64,000 nucleotides of DNA, taken from CADEED01 sp043747835 (lineage in GTDB: Bacteria; Pseudomonadota; Gammaproteobacteria; Steroidobacterales; Steroidobacteraceae). The position numbers and the translations under genes are program-made. The stretch spans positions 1-64,000 of the forward strand of contig JAYTOK010000113.1 in the NCBI GenBank assembly GCA_043747835.1. Direction: 5' to 3'. The number at the start of each line of letters is the position of its first letter. Position 1 is the stretch's first letter. Shown in pieces: positions 1 through 8,612 of the stretch. Under the pieces are notes generated by a model. That model was not told the origin of the DNA. It saw only the letters and a program-made list of their open reading frames with translations, and made no database searches.

Positions 1-1
1 C

Positions 2-67
2 CGGCTTCACTCGACGATCGGCTACATGAGCCCCGCGGCGTACGAAGCATCGGTGGGTCTACGTTAG
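2..67 (+). pseudogene. IS3-family transposase OrfB, C-terminal tail (cut by window edge)
   Basis: The first reading frame encodes 21 residues ending in a TAG stop. It contains the segment HSTIGYMSPAAYE, which matches the extreme C-terminus of the rve/integrase-core OrfB transposases of IS3-family elements (typically RxHSxLGYxSPxxYE). The rest of the gene lies outside the window, so it may be intact there. It marks the left side of the island as rich in mobile DNA. The call rests on a short but characteristic motif. Confidence 0.6.
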
Positions 68-71
68 GACG

Positions 72-99
72 GTGTCAACAGAAACGGGGGAATTCCACA
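72..99 (+). repeat. Probable right end of the IS3-family element
   Basis: Just after the transposase stop comes a segment with a run of Gs that ends in CA. IS3-family elements end in TG...CA with imperfect inverted repeats rich in a G-run. The matching left end is outside the window, so the assignment is by position and composition only. Confidence 0.35.
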
Positions 100-186
100 T
101 GAGCTGAGCACCCGCGACTCGATTCCGCAGCGTCCAAAAGGCTACTGGGCTTCGTGGTCGGGCCCCGCACCCCACCACTCTGCGAC
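100..186. other. Short gap without recognisable feature
   Basis: Between the IS3-type end and the stop codon of the nuclease gene I see no gene or repeat. It may hold the downstream untranslated end of the minus-strand gene. Confidence 0.3.
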
Positions 187-1506
187 TTACGCCTCCGCTG
201 ATGGCTTTACCATGATGAGCTCGCACGGAATCTCATTCTTGTTCGCCCATTCGAACCACTTCATCTGGTGAAGCGATAACACATCTGCTGGCGATTTGAC
301 CTCACTGAAGCGATACGACGGCGAGTTTCCAGATGCAGCGCGAACCAAAAAATCAGGCCAGCCCGGCTGACGTTCCCAGAAATTTCGGATAGCCCAATCG
401 ATCATGAGTGCGACTGTTTTGCGGTCGATCACTTCAAGAGCGGCCCGTCCAAGTTCAATTGCCGAAGTATCCGCTACCCACAGATAGTCTCTAATGAGTG
501 CGGTTTCATCGAGCAGACGGTCGTACAGAGCGACGATGTCCCGGCACGCGCGCACCCCAGCGATCCACGTGTCGAGGATTGAGGCTCGCCTTTCGTAGTA
601 CGCCGCAGATCCAAAGTCACGTGGGAGCCGGAAGCGGATAGGCGGAGTATTGCGATTCCGCGGGGTCCAACCCACGGTCGAATTGCGTGTTACAACTTGC
701 GACAACGGGTCGGCGCCGTCTTGAATTGCTGCGCCAAGGAAAGTCGCAACCCAGACGCCAATGAGTTTCCGTTCGCATTCGATCGGGTACTCCCCGCCTG
801 CTCGTAGGCGCTGCTGCACCAAGGCTTCGACACTGACGGGTGTGCCATCTTGTGCTATCCAGCGTCCGACCAGACTCTCTCCTCGCTCGATTTGCACATA
901 TCTAGCTGTTACGACCACATTGGGCACCTTCAAGGTCCCGAGAAACTGAGCTTGAGTTCTCTCACGTGTGTCATACCGAGGATTGTGGCGATGAACGCCC
1001 TGCCAAAACTTACGAGCCACGTCGTTTAGTCGGCGAGCAAGCTGTGGCTCGGCGGCTTCGAACGCTGTTATGTCGCCGTAGCGAAAAACGCCTCCGAGTT
1101 CTGAGAGGATTCGCTCGCAATAGGTCCTGAAAATTTCCCGCCAGTAGTAGCGTTCAATTTTCTTGCCGGAATGACGCGTTTGCGCCTTTGGATGAGGCAA
1201 CTCGACTATGCCGCGGCAGCTTGCACAGATTGGCGCGATGCCATCGACTGGCACCCTGCGCTGCGTTCCATACTCTGTTCCAATCAGTGCTTGGTGCGGT
1301 AGAAAGATGGCCGCGAGTTCTTGTTCACATGAACAGGCCAGTACTTGGCCGCACTCGGCGCAGCGATACTTCCTGAAAATCTCATAATGATTCAGGCACT
1401 CGATGATCGCGTGCTTGCAGTTCGTTGTGCTCAAATCGGGCAACCATCGTGTACTTTTCGGTCTACAACACTGAAGAGTCCACAATACCGGGTCAAGTCC
1501 ACACAT
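187..1506 (-). CDS. VRR-NUC-type nuclease with N-terminal cysteine clusters
   Basis: About 439 residues. The last 60 residues carry the VRR-NUC hallmark of the PD-(D/E)XK superfamily: GWPDFLV, then FSEVKSPADVLSLHQMKWF, i.e. G-x-PD, E-x-K and a following Gln. Family members are structure-specific or restriction-like nucleases (FAN1, type III restriction-associated). The N-terminal third has several Cys pairs (CAEC, CSC, CASC), probably a zinc-binding region; the middle is unrecognised. I chose the ATG at 1506 because the upstream extension runs into the divergent gene and looks like antisense of its 5' end; the true start could be further inside. It is divergent from the gene at 1520 with almost no space between them, and sits beside protease and toxin genes in an island, which suggests a defence or mobile-element role. 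Substrate unknown. Confidence 0.72.
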   Translation of the reverse strand: MCGLDPVLWTLQCCRPKSTRWLPDLSTTNCKHAIIECLNHYEIFRKYRCAECGQVLACSCEQELAAIFLPHQALIGTEYGTQRRVPVDGIAPICASCRGIVELPHPKAQTRHSGKKIERYYWREIFRTYCERILSELGGVFRYGDITAFEAAEPQLARRLNDVARKFWQGVHRHNPRYDTRERTQAQFLGTLKVPNVVVTARYVQIERGESLVGRWIAQDGTPVSVEALVQQRLRAGGEYPIECERKLIGVWVATFLGAAIQDGADPLSQVVTRNSTVGWTPRNRNTPPIRFRLPRDFGSAAYYERRASILDTWIAGVRACRDIVALYDRLLDETALIRDYLWVADTSAIELGRAALEVIDRKTVALMIDWAIRNFWERQPGWPDFLVRAASGNSPSYRFSEVKSPADVLSLHQMKWFEWANKNEIPCELIMVKPSAEA

Positions 1507-1519
1507 CTGAAAGTTGACT

Positions 1520-3844
1520 ATGGGCAGGAGCAGAAAACGCTCGCGGCAATCGTTCGGTGAGCGAGGCGGGCCACCCATCGCCAAGGCTTCAGCTGCTCAA
1601 CAACGGTTCGAAGCTGCAATGTCCGATCAATCCCAGGATAAGCACGCGCATCTGAAGAAGGCTGCCGACGAGCTTCGCCTTGAAATGGAGCGACAGAGCT
1701 TAGTTGCGCGCGACCTGATCCTCGTGCAACCGCCCATTCAATTGCTCGGCTTCCTGATGGCTCAGCTAAACATGGCGTTTTCCGTGAAGTCCGTTGGTGA
1801 CGATGGGGAGGCCAGAGCGGAGCTGAAGGAGATCATCAAGGACTTTCAGTTTGTCCTGGAATACGTGCACGCCGTATGGGCCGGCCATTCCCCACTGCGC
1901 GAAGAATCGGCGCAGTTGGATGAGGAAAAGACCGCACAACTCTTCGTAGCGCTGGAGGAATTGCAACAGACCACCATGATGTACTGCATGGCCAGTACGT
2001 CCGCGAACGATGGCCCCGGCCAGTGGTCCGCCGAAGCGGAGTTCCATGCCAAGTCAACATGGGTGCTAATTCGAGGCAATCGCTACCAAGTCCTTGAAGA
2101 AGAGTTCTTCCGCTTCGCGCTTGCACCGCATAGCGAAGCGTTGAAATCCGTTTACGACATGGACGCGCTCGAAATCGCTGAGGGCATCCAGGCGACTACG
2201 GATTCGTTTCGGGCCGGGTTTAGCAATGCGGCAGAAACGATTTCTGCAGGCTTGGAGAAAGCTCAATCGCTGATGAACGAGTCAATCGATATGGCCGAAG
2301 CAATTCGGAGGTTGAGTGAAGTCGATTCAACTTTCGATGAGCAAACGAAAGCGGCCATGCTCGATATCTTCTTTGGTGGAGTCTGCAATCTCTCGCAGCA
2401 CACAAAACTGAAAGCTCCGCTTCTAGAGGACTTCTGCTTTTTCCCTGGCGAGAACACCGAGTTCTTCGCGGACGGCGAGTTCAAGGCAACGCCAATGAGA
2501 ACTTTGCCTGCGAGAATCAAACCGGGCATCCGCTTGGGCGACCACTATTACGCAACAGACGGTCAGTTCATACGTGACTCCGCCTATCGGGCCATACAGC
2601 GTGGCCTCGTCAGAAGGTCACCTGGGTACCGAGAGGAATGGAACCGACGTCAGAAAGATCTCATCGAGAACGCATACCCGACGATTTTCAATCGCCAATT
2701 TGCAAACGCTTCCGTCTATAGAGAGGTGTACTTTCGGGATCCCGCCACGGCTCAGTGGGTCGAAACCGACCTGGTCATAGTGCTGGCTGACGCCCTGTTA
2801 GTCATCGAGGCGAAAGCGGGCGTCATGGCGATGCATTCACCCGCGACGAACTTCGATCGGCATGAAAGGGCCATCCGCGATCTCATCATCAAGGGATACG
2901 AGCAGTGCAAACGCTTTCTCGAATATCTTGCGAGTGCGCCTTCGGTATCGCTATATGAGCGTAAGGCCGACAACTTCGTGGAGGTCGGAACCGTCACGCA
3001 ACGTCAGTTCCGCCTAATACTGCCGATCGGACTCACCGTTGAGGCGTTCACGCCATTCTCGGCTATGTGCAAGGAATTTCCCGAAATTCAGCCGGTCCTC
3101 GGGAAGTACCCGTTCATCTCGATGTCGGTCGACGATCTGTTTGTCCTGAATCGCTTCCTGCCGGCAACGGGTGAACTACTGCACTACCTCGAAGTCCGTC
3201 AGCAGGTCGCCGGAATTCCGAATGCAATGCTATTCGATGAGATGGATCATCTCGGCGCATACATCCGGAAGAATCGGTTTGATGTCGACATCAGAGAGCA
3301 GCTCAAAAAGGCCGATAGGGTTACTTGGGATGCCTTCAGTGATTTTGTCGACAAGCACTTTGAAGTCGAGGACTGGGCAACGCGCGAGCCGCCCCACCAG
3401 AAGTTCCCCGACCTGCTCGTGGCGATACTCAAGGCACTGGACGGGCGTCGTCCTGCCGGCTGGCTCAGAACAGATTCGCGGATTCGAAATCTCGGAGGCG
3501 AAGCGAGGACAAATATCGCGAAGGTATTGACTGACTTCAAGGCGACGCTAGAGACTCGGCCCATTCGGCGAACTCAGATTGGTCCGGACGACCGCCTGAT
3601 CATCTGGCTTTGCCGAGCAGGCGCAGAGCCTCCGTTCGAGGATGTCCGCCATCACGGCGAGGTTACCTGCATTGCCTCAAATGTATCTAACGTTCCCGTT
3701 CTACAGCTCTCATTTGACCCAGCCGGCTCAATTGTGGCCTTGAGCTGTCCGAACATTCGCGCGCCGAGCGTCTTGCAGACGAACTACGAGGCACTTTTCG
3801 GTGAAGCCGAGGTTCAGCGCACTAAGCTCGCGTTTAACGAATGA
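1520..3844 (+). CDS. Large protein with a PD-(D/E)XK-like (NERD-like) nuclease core, unknown function
   Basis: About 774 residues. Around residues 400-460 the sequence reads YREVYFRDP...ETDLVIVLADALLVIEAKAG, the D-x(n)-E-x-K arrangement with flanking hydrophobic strands of PD-(D/E)XK and NERD-type nuclease folds. The remaining N-terminal 350 and C-terminal 300 residues look mostly helical and soluble and match nothing I know. Start choice: ATG at 1520, with GAAAG six bases upstream and an in-frame TTG at 1514; ATG at 1619 is a weaker alternative. It is divergent from the VRR-NUC gene and convergent with the protease-like gene. I infer a nuclease, possibly of a multi-gene defence cluster; no function is proven by sequence. 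Confidence 0.65.
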   Translation: MGRSRKRSRQSFGERGGPPIAKASAAQQRFEAAMSDQSQDKHAHLKKAADELRLEMERQSLVARDLILVQPPIQLLGFLMAQLNMAFSVKSVGDDGEARAELKEIIKDFQFVLEYVHAVWAGHSPLREESAQLDEEKTAQLFVALEELQQTTMMYCMASTSANDGPGQWSAEAEFHAKSTWVLIRGNRYQVLEEEFFRFALAPHSEALKSVYDMDALEIAEGIQATTDSFRAGFSNAAETISAGLEKAQSLMNESIDMAEAIRRLSEVDSTFDEQTKAAMLDIFFGGVCNLSQHTKLKAPLLEDFCFFPGENTEFFADGEFKATPMRTLPARIKPGIRLGDHYYATDGQFIRDSAYRAIQRGLVRRSPGYREEWNRRQKDLIENAYPTIFNRQFANASVYREVYFRDPATAQWVETDLVIVLADALLVIEAKAGVMAMHSPATNFDRHERAIRDLIIKGYEQCKRFLEYLASAPSVSLYERKADNFVEVGTVTQRQFRLILPIGLTVEAFTPFSAMCKEFPEIQPVLGKYPFISMSVDDLFVLNRFLPATGELLHYLEVRQQVAGIPNAMLFDEMDHLGAYIRKNRFDVDIREQLKKADRVTWDAFSDFVDKHFEVEDWATREPPHQKFPDLLVAILKALDGRRPAGWLRTDSRIRNLGGEARTNIAKVLTDFKATLETRPIRRTQIGPDDRLIIWLCRAGAEPPFEDVRHHGEVTCIASNVSNVPVLQLSFDPAGSIVALSCPNIRAPSVLQTNYEALFGEAEVQRTKLAFNE

Positions 3845-3869
3845 CTACAATCGAACCGCGTTCAACTAG

Positions 3870-5003
3870 CTACAGGTCACCCGCTCTGACCTGCCTCATC
3901 AGTTTTTCATTGGCGAGCCCCAAACGTGCCTGACTATCGTTAGGAATATTCTTGTCACGGCAATACGCTGCGATTTCGCTGCGCGACAATTCGATGGGAA
4001 TCATTACCGTGCCGCGCGATCCGAGAGTTTCGAGACCTTTCTCGGCGCGATGACGCCAATCGTTCCAGCTGAGCGGATACTTGTCCGCATCGACGAAGTC
4101 TTTGCGCATCAGCTCCCACTCGGCGCGCGGATACCAAATCATGGTCATAAACAATGGAACGCCAGACTCTTCGTCAGGTAGATCAAGGGTTTTGAGTAGA
4201 TGTGGAAAGGCCTTGGCGATCAAGTACAGGTGCAGGTGGATTCGAGTGCCGACGAGACAATGATGTTGTGCGAGGTAAGAATGTCCGATGGCCACGAGGT
4301 GCCCGCCACCGGCTGTCGAACGACGCTCTGCCCAATCCTTCCGCCACGCGAACACCCCGCCGCCGCTTATGCCCTTGGGATGTGGGGGAATACGATGCTC
4401 GCCATCGGGCGTGCGACTCGTCTTTCGATTGAAGTTGATTAAGATGTGCGTGCTAGGGTTGTACGCAAGCGTCTGGTACTTGACTGGAGCGGCAGCGGCG
4501 CCCGTGTAGAGAAAAACTTCCGTTTCGGAATGGGCCGCGGATGTCTTGGATTTGGAGATCGGATAGCCGCCGAACGTATAGATGTCATCCTCGACAAGGG
4601 TTTCGTGAAGATGGACGTCTTCCCGATCAAGAGGACGAATCCGGGAATCGAGGGTTTCCGCAAACGATGCATTGAGGCGTAAGTATGCGATGTCGTCCTT
4701 GTCGCTACTCCGTGCCATCCCGCGTGGCAGGCGTACTCCGCCATGCGCACCCTTGATGCCAGTGATCCCTCCGCTCGTTGGCAGGCACAGAAGCCCTTGC
4801 GTTAGCAGGTCCGTGACGTGGGCGGCACACAGGATGAACAACTCATCTTCACCCAAGCGAATGGCAACTCCCGAGGAGACCTGCTGCAGGCGTATGCCAT
4901 CGTCCAGAAAAAGAGGGACCAATGCGTCAGGCTGCGTAAATGCGCGCGCGGATAGATCACCCGGCAATGAAACGGCTCCAGGTTCGCCCGAGGAGTTCTT
5001 CAT
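3870..5003 (-). CDS. Trypsin-like (chymotrypsin-fold) serine protease-like protein
   Basis: 377 residues without signal peptide, so probably cytoplasmic. The triad of the trypsin fold can be read: His62 in LFILCAAHVTD (family TAAH), Asp104 in DDIAYLRL, and Ser213 in PKGISGGGVF (family GxSGG). Residues after about 270 form an unrecognised C-terminal extension. Cytoplasmic trypsin-like proteases recur in bacterial conflict systems as proteolytic effectors or switches, and here the gene lies between nuclease-like genes and a toxin-antitoxin pair. It could also be an inactive homologue, since the oxyanion Gly context (GIS rather than GDS) departs from classical trypsins. Its stop is 26 bases from the stop of the convergent upstream gene. 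Confidence 0.65.
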   Translation of the reverse strand: MKNSSGEPGAVSLPGDLSARAFTQPDALVPLFLDDGIRLQQVSSGVAIRLGEDELFILCAAHVTDLLTQGLLCLPTSGGITGIKGAHGGVRLPRGMARSSDKDDIAYLRLNASFAETLDSRIRPLDREDVHLHETLVEDDIYTFGGYPISKSKTSAAHSETEVFLYTGAAAAPVKYQTLAYNPSTHILINFNRKTSRTPDGEHRIPPHPKGISGGGVFAWRKDWAERRSTAGGGHLVAIGHSYLAQHHCLVGTRIHLHLYLIAKAFPHLLKTLDLPDEESGVPLFMTMIWYPRAEWELMRKDFVDADKYPLSWNDWRHRAEKGLETLGSRGTVMIPIELSRSEIAAYCRDKNIPNDSQARLGLANEKLMRQVRAGDL

Positions 5004-5047
5004 AAGCTCTGATTGAGATCTGGAAGCCAGCAGCCGAACAGGCGAGC

Positions 5048-5728
5048 CTAGCGCCGAATTGAGTCACCAGAATAGTCAGCCGGCCCTGGCTGAGCGCTCA
5101 ATAGATTCATCCACACGCGACCGTCTACTTCATTGTTCATGATGACGCGAATCATAGTTCTTTCATCGTTTAGCAAATACGTGTGGTTGCTGAGCAGCTT
5201 TCCTAGTTTGGCGATGAATTCATCAAACATAGACAAGTTGTAATCTTCTTCCGTCGGAATTAAATGGTCCGATAGTGCGCCACTGTGGAGCATGCCGCCG
5301 AATAGATGGTAGTGCTTCAGCAACTCGTCGCGATTCAATGCACCTTCGCGCGGTATCTGGTCAATGATTCCATCAGTGCCACGTCTGTCTACAATCGGCT
5401 GAGGAAAGAATTTCGGCTTAAGCCGCGCGAATTTTTTCATAATGGAATCTGCGTTCCATTCTTTGTGCAGTTGCTTCGACGTCGCGACATCGGTATGGAT
5501 AGCAACGCATCCGATCGCCAGAAGCTCGCAACACATACGCAACTGAAGCATGCAGAATTCAGCGGCTAGTCGATTGTCGAAGTAGTGGTTTCGCCTTTTT
5601 AGTCGATCTAGCGTTTCTATTACGGCGCCCGTGCGCCACTTGAGCAGCTCCATTAGTTGACAATAGAGCACTGCGTTCGGATGAATGTTCGCAGCGGCTT
5701 CTTCCGGGGTTGATGTGCTTGCATTCAT
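5048..5728 (-). CDS. Hypothetical protein of unknown function
   Basis: About 226 residues, starting at the ATG at 5728, which has a strong GGGAG ribosome site six bases upstream; an in-frame start six codons earlier is less likely. No domain recognised. The protein is soluble and probably mostly helical, with a Cys-containing helix (LRMCCELLAIGCVAIH) and many charged residues. It lies upstream of the protease-like gene on the same strand, 44 bases away, so the two are probably co-transcribed. It could be a regulator or sensor partner of the protease; nothing in the sequence decides this. Confidence 0.6.
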   Translation of the reverse strand: MNASTSTPEEAAANIHPNAVLYCQLMELLKWRTGAVIETLDRLKRRNHYFDNRLAAEFCMLQLRMCCELLAIGCVAIHTDVATSKQLHKEWNADSIMKKFARLKPKFFPQPIVDRRGTDGIIDQIPREGALNRDELLKHYHLFGGMLHSGALSDHLIPTEEDYNLSMFDEFIAKLGKLLSNHTYLLNDERTMIRVIMNNEVDGRVWMNLLSAQPGPADYSGDSIRR

Positions 5729-5859
5729 CACAGACTCCCGCAACATCGTCAGGAACTAACATCAGACAAGCACCGGGCAATAAACGCAATGGACCGCGAC
5801 AAAACTCGATCCGCGGCAGACAAGCTTTAGGGCGTGTGCTCCGGCATCGAGTGCATTTG

Positions 5860-7320
5860 TCAGTATTTCGTAGTCACGTGAATTCCGTATGAACCATAGC
5901 ATTCATACCCAGTCCGGTTATTTTTGTGTTTGTTCATAGACGTGTCGTAGCTCTTTCGCTTGAACGTCTTTCCGCAAACAGGGCACTTGAATACGTAGGT
6001 AGGGCCAGTTGCTAGCGCAGCGCCGAAACCGCGTGCCGACCGGCGCCTGGGCGAGCGTCGAATAATTGGCGACCTTGGCGGACCAAAGCCGCCAGATGAC
6101 CCAGAACTCGATACTTGAGGAATGGTTTGATGGCCAGCCGGAGTTAGCTCGATCGGAAAGCGCGGCGAAAAAGGCGTCTGGGTCGGCTTGACTCCAAGAA
6201 TGCTATCTACTCGGTAACTGCGTGGCTGGCCGTTGTCCGCCCGAACGGCCATCAGCAGCACGTCGCCAACCCTGGAGCGACGCAGCGAGTACGCTTCGAT
6301 TGCCCGCGTCGAACGAACACCCTGCTGGTCGCGATAGTCGATTTCGACGAGCAGCCGATTGGCCGCAGCGAATCGGATCATCTCGACGAAGTTCTGTCCT
6401 TGGCTTCCGGCCGGAAGGCTCACGACGCGTTCACGGATCAACGTTTCGTCGGCGCCGATGCGCATCGCCTCGAGCGGCTGGGTGATGGCTCCCCTCAACC
6501 AGTCGAATATTTCGGGCAGCGCTTCCCAAAATGTCGCGACGGGCAGGAGCGCTGGAAGTTGGTGTTCCAGCATGTGGATCCAGCCGGCCTCGAGATCGGC
6601 ACGGTGTGCCTCAAGATCGGCAATGCGCGGAATGCTCATTCCTTTGAATTCGCATTTCGCCTGCAGAACTTCCATGAAGCGACTTGGTTCCGGCCGCAAT
6701 TCGCCGTTCCGATAGAGGTTCACCACATCGTAAAGATCGCGCGGCCGAGTTCTTTCCGCGAGAGCTCGGAATTTTTCCGCGAACGCTTCGATGTAGTCGT
6801 AAGCCAAGACCTCAATGCCGGTCTCGGGAGCATCGGTGTAAGGATGGAAGATCTGCGCGCGGACAGGCGGCAGCACGACCTTTTCGTCAGCAGTTAGATC
6901 GAGCTTGATGCGAGGCAGGCCGTGTGGCGGTGAGACCGGCCCTTTGTAACTGATCTTTCCTTGGCAGGAGAGTTGACCGCGCGGGTTCTCATAAATGTCG
7001 AACTCTTGTCCATCCGCAGGAATCTCGATTCCGGTCTCCTCGTAGATCCATGCACCGATCTCAGAGAATGTTTCCTTCAAGAAATCTGCGTCGAGGTGCT
7101 CTGGCTTCAACAGAGTGAAATCGAGGTCTTCGGAGAAACGATAGGTTTCGAAGAAGCACTTTTTTAGGCAGGTGCCGCCTTTGAAGATCCAACTTTCCGC
7201 GAGATCCTCGTGGCCATAGATTCCTGCAAGCATCCAGCCCAGGACGTAGTCCTTTTCAACTACATGAGGCGTGAGAGAGGTTTGCTGGGAATAGGCGAGA
7301 ATTTCGCGCTTGTCGATCAT
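5860..7320 (-). CDS. abiEii: AbiEii-family nucleotidyltransferase toxin with WYL-like and zinc-finger extensions
   Basis: 486 residues from the ATG at 7320. The N-terminal 230 residues are the AbiEii/AbiGii nucleotidyltransferase of type IV toxin-antitoxin systems: VEKDYVLGW (21-29), KGGT (47-50) and RFSEDLDF (61-68) with the metal-binding Asp65 and Asp67. Family toxins transfer nucleotides and halt growth, aborting phage infection. Beyond the usual length, residues about 315-395 resemble a WYL domain (ligand-sensing, common in defence regulators), then a Ser/Gly/Arg-rich linker, then a C446-x2-C449...H465...C474 zinc-finger-like tail. The start overlaps the antitoxin stop (ATGA), so translation is coupled. 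The extra domains suggest that the toxin senses a ligand or nucleic acid itself; that is inference. Confidence 0.88.
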   Translation of the reverse strand: MIDKREILAYSQQTSLTPHVVEKDYVLGWMLAGIYGHEDLAESWIFKGGTCLKKCFFETYRFSEDLDFTLLKPEHLDADFLKETFSEIGAWIYEETGIEIPADGQEFDIYENPRGQLSCQGKISYKGPVSPPHGLPRIKLDLTADEKVVLPPVRAQIFHPYTDAPETGIEVLAYDYIEAFAEKFRALAERTRPRDLYDVVNLYRNGELRPEPSRFMEVLQAKCEFKGMSIPRIADLEAHRADLEAGWIHMLEHQLPALLPVATFWEALPEIFDWLRGAITQPLEAMRIGADETLIRERVVSLPAGSQGQNFVEMIRFAAANRLLVEIDYRDQQGVRSTRAIEAYSLRRSRVGDVLLMAVRADNGQPRSYRVDSILGVKPTQTPFSPRFPIELTPAGHQTIPQVSSSGSSGGFGPPRSPIIRRSPRRRSARGFGAALATGPTYVFKCPVCGKTFKRKSYDTSMNKHKNNRTGYECYGSYGIHVTTKY

Positions 7321-8126
7321 CGTCCTTTCTCGATAGCCCAGAGCTGGGGCACACGCAGCCTCCACTTCGTCACGACGTGCGGGCAATCCTGTGATGGGTC
7401 GAGCTTCGCGTGGCCCCCGCTAAGATGTTCCTCGCATCGCTGCGAAAGTGCGACGCCATTGGGCTCGCGTTCGGCAAGAAATCCGAGGCGCTTGAAGACC
7501 GCTCCATTGTTCAAGCTGACGGCGTACTCGACAAGCTTCTCGTCGTTGCGATCATTGCGTCGGAGGTAGACGGCGAGACAGTCGGCGACGTGCTGGATAC
7601 CGCCGCCGAGCGATGGATCGTCAACCATGTCGATCACCGTACGATGCAAATCTGATACGGGTACACGTGTCCGATGGCGCCAAATGCTCGTCGTGCCAAA
7701 AATCTTCCGCTCATCGATGTGCTTCAACGAGAAATCTATGCCCTGTCGCACTTGATGCTTTTGACGTACTGGCTGTGACGTCATGACGAGAATGTCTTTG
7801 AAGACTTGCTCGGTAAGATCCCAGTGTTCGGCAGCCGTGCGCCCGCCAATGTAGGCAGGTGCGAAGAGCTCAGGAACGAGAATCCAAGGGTCGTCGAGAA
7901 CACGCTGGCTCCCCATCGTGTCGATTGACGCGGCGACATAGGCACCTCGGCCCACACGCCTCAACCAACCCTGTTCTGTCCATCGAGAAAGGCGCTGCGC
8001 CGCAACCTTGCGATCTACCTTGAGCGCGCTTTCAACGTTATCTACGTGTATGACGTCGCCAGACGAAGCCAGGACCTGAACCAGCTGCGCCCTTCCACGC
8101 GGGAGTCTTGTCGGCTGCTCTTGCAT
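7317..8126 (-). CDS. abiEi: AbiEi-family antitoxin / autorepressor (type IV toxin-antitoxin)
   Basis: 269 residues. The N-terminal 70 residues form a winged helix-turn-helix (VDRKVAAQRLSRWTEQGWLRRVGRGAYV), followed by the AbiEi antitoxin core (YIGGRTAAEHWDLTEQVF, the TSQPVRQ strand, and RVPVSDLHRTVIDMVDDP). In known AbiE pairs this protein represses its own operon by binding inverted repeats and counteracts the toxin without stable complex formation. It precedes and overlaps the toxin gene by four bases. An inverted repeat lies 40-70 bases upstream, fitting autoregulation. The family assignment is secure; the operator is inferred. Confidence 0.9.
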   Translation of the reverse strand: MQEQPTRLPRGRAQLVQVLASSGDVIHVDNVESALKVDRKVAAQRLSRWTEQGWLRRVGRGAYVAASIDTMGSQRVLDDPWILVPELFAPAYIGGRTAAEHWDLTEQVFKDILVMTSQPVRQKHQVRQGIDFSLKHIDERKIFGTTSIWRHRTRVPVSDLHRTVIDMVDDPSLGGGIQHVADCLAVYLRRNDRNDEKLVEYAVSLNNGAVFKRLGFLAEREPNGVALSQRCEEHLSGGHAKLDPSQDCPHVVTKWRLRVPQLWAIEKGR

Positions 8127-8132
8127 TTGCCC

Positions 8133-8227
8133 AAATTCGCGTAAAATGAGAATTAGAGCGGATATAGTAACACAAGGGCGCGGATTGTGTTACTTCGTTG
8201 CCTTAATTTCGCGTTAAACGCGAATTT
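8133..8227 (-). promoter_or_regulatory. Probable abiE promoter/operator region with nested inverted repeats
   Basis: Upstream of the antitoxin start there is a perfect inverted repeat GTAACACAA (8167-8175) / TTGTGTTAC (8185-8193) with a 9-base spacer. It is flanked by a second inverted pair, AAATTCGCGT (8133-8142) and ACGCGAATTT (8218-8227). The region is clearly AT-rich. AbiEi proteins are known to bind inverted repeats in their own promoter, so these are good operator candidates. The hexamers of the promoter itself are not clear. Confidence 0.55.
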
Positions 8228-8327
8228 ATGCATTCGCTACAACAGGATCCGATAGAGGGAGTGGGGCGGCAAAGTTCAGGCCTGCTGGACACCCTCCCCG
8301 ACCGCATTACGCCCGCTCGAGCAACCT

Positions 8328-8612
8328 TCAGCTGGGCGCAAAGACGCCGACGCCCAACGTCCGCTTTCGAGCAGAAGGGTCAACACCATCCGCAAGCATT
8401 GTGCGCGCGACTTGGTGTCGCGCTCTCGCCTTTTTAAGCGAGACGTCAGGATGAACTCCCAGGGCGAGCGTTTTTAGCTTGCCGTCGAATCGATAGTTGT
8501 ATCGCCAGTACCGGCTGCCGTTCGGCATGACTAACAAGTACAACCCGCGACCGTCGAAGATTTTTCGCGCGCATCGGCGCGGCCGGGTGTCACGAGGTCC
8601 GCTCACTTCTCG
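8328..8612 (-). pseudogene. Remnant of a DUF4102-type tyrosine integrase
   Basis: In frame after the IS6 transposase come residues such as KIFDGRGLYLLVMPNGSRYW, WRYNYRFDGK, LALGVHPDVSLKKARARHQ and DGVDPSARKR. This is the arm-binding N-terminal domain of island and phage integrases of the P4/CP4-57 type. The start codon side was lost at the IS junction, and the frame ends after about 80 residues, so the whole catalytic domain with its Arg and Tyr residues is missing. It lies beside a tRNA-Ser gene, the normal place for such an integrase. It is evidence that the island entered by tRNA-targeted integration and is now probably immobile unless helped. Confidence 0.8.
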
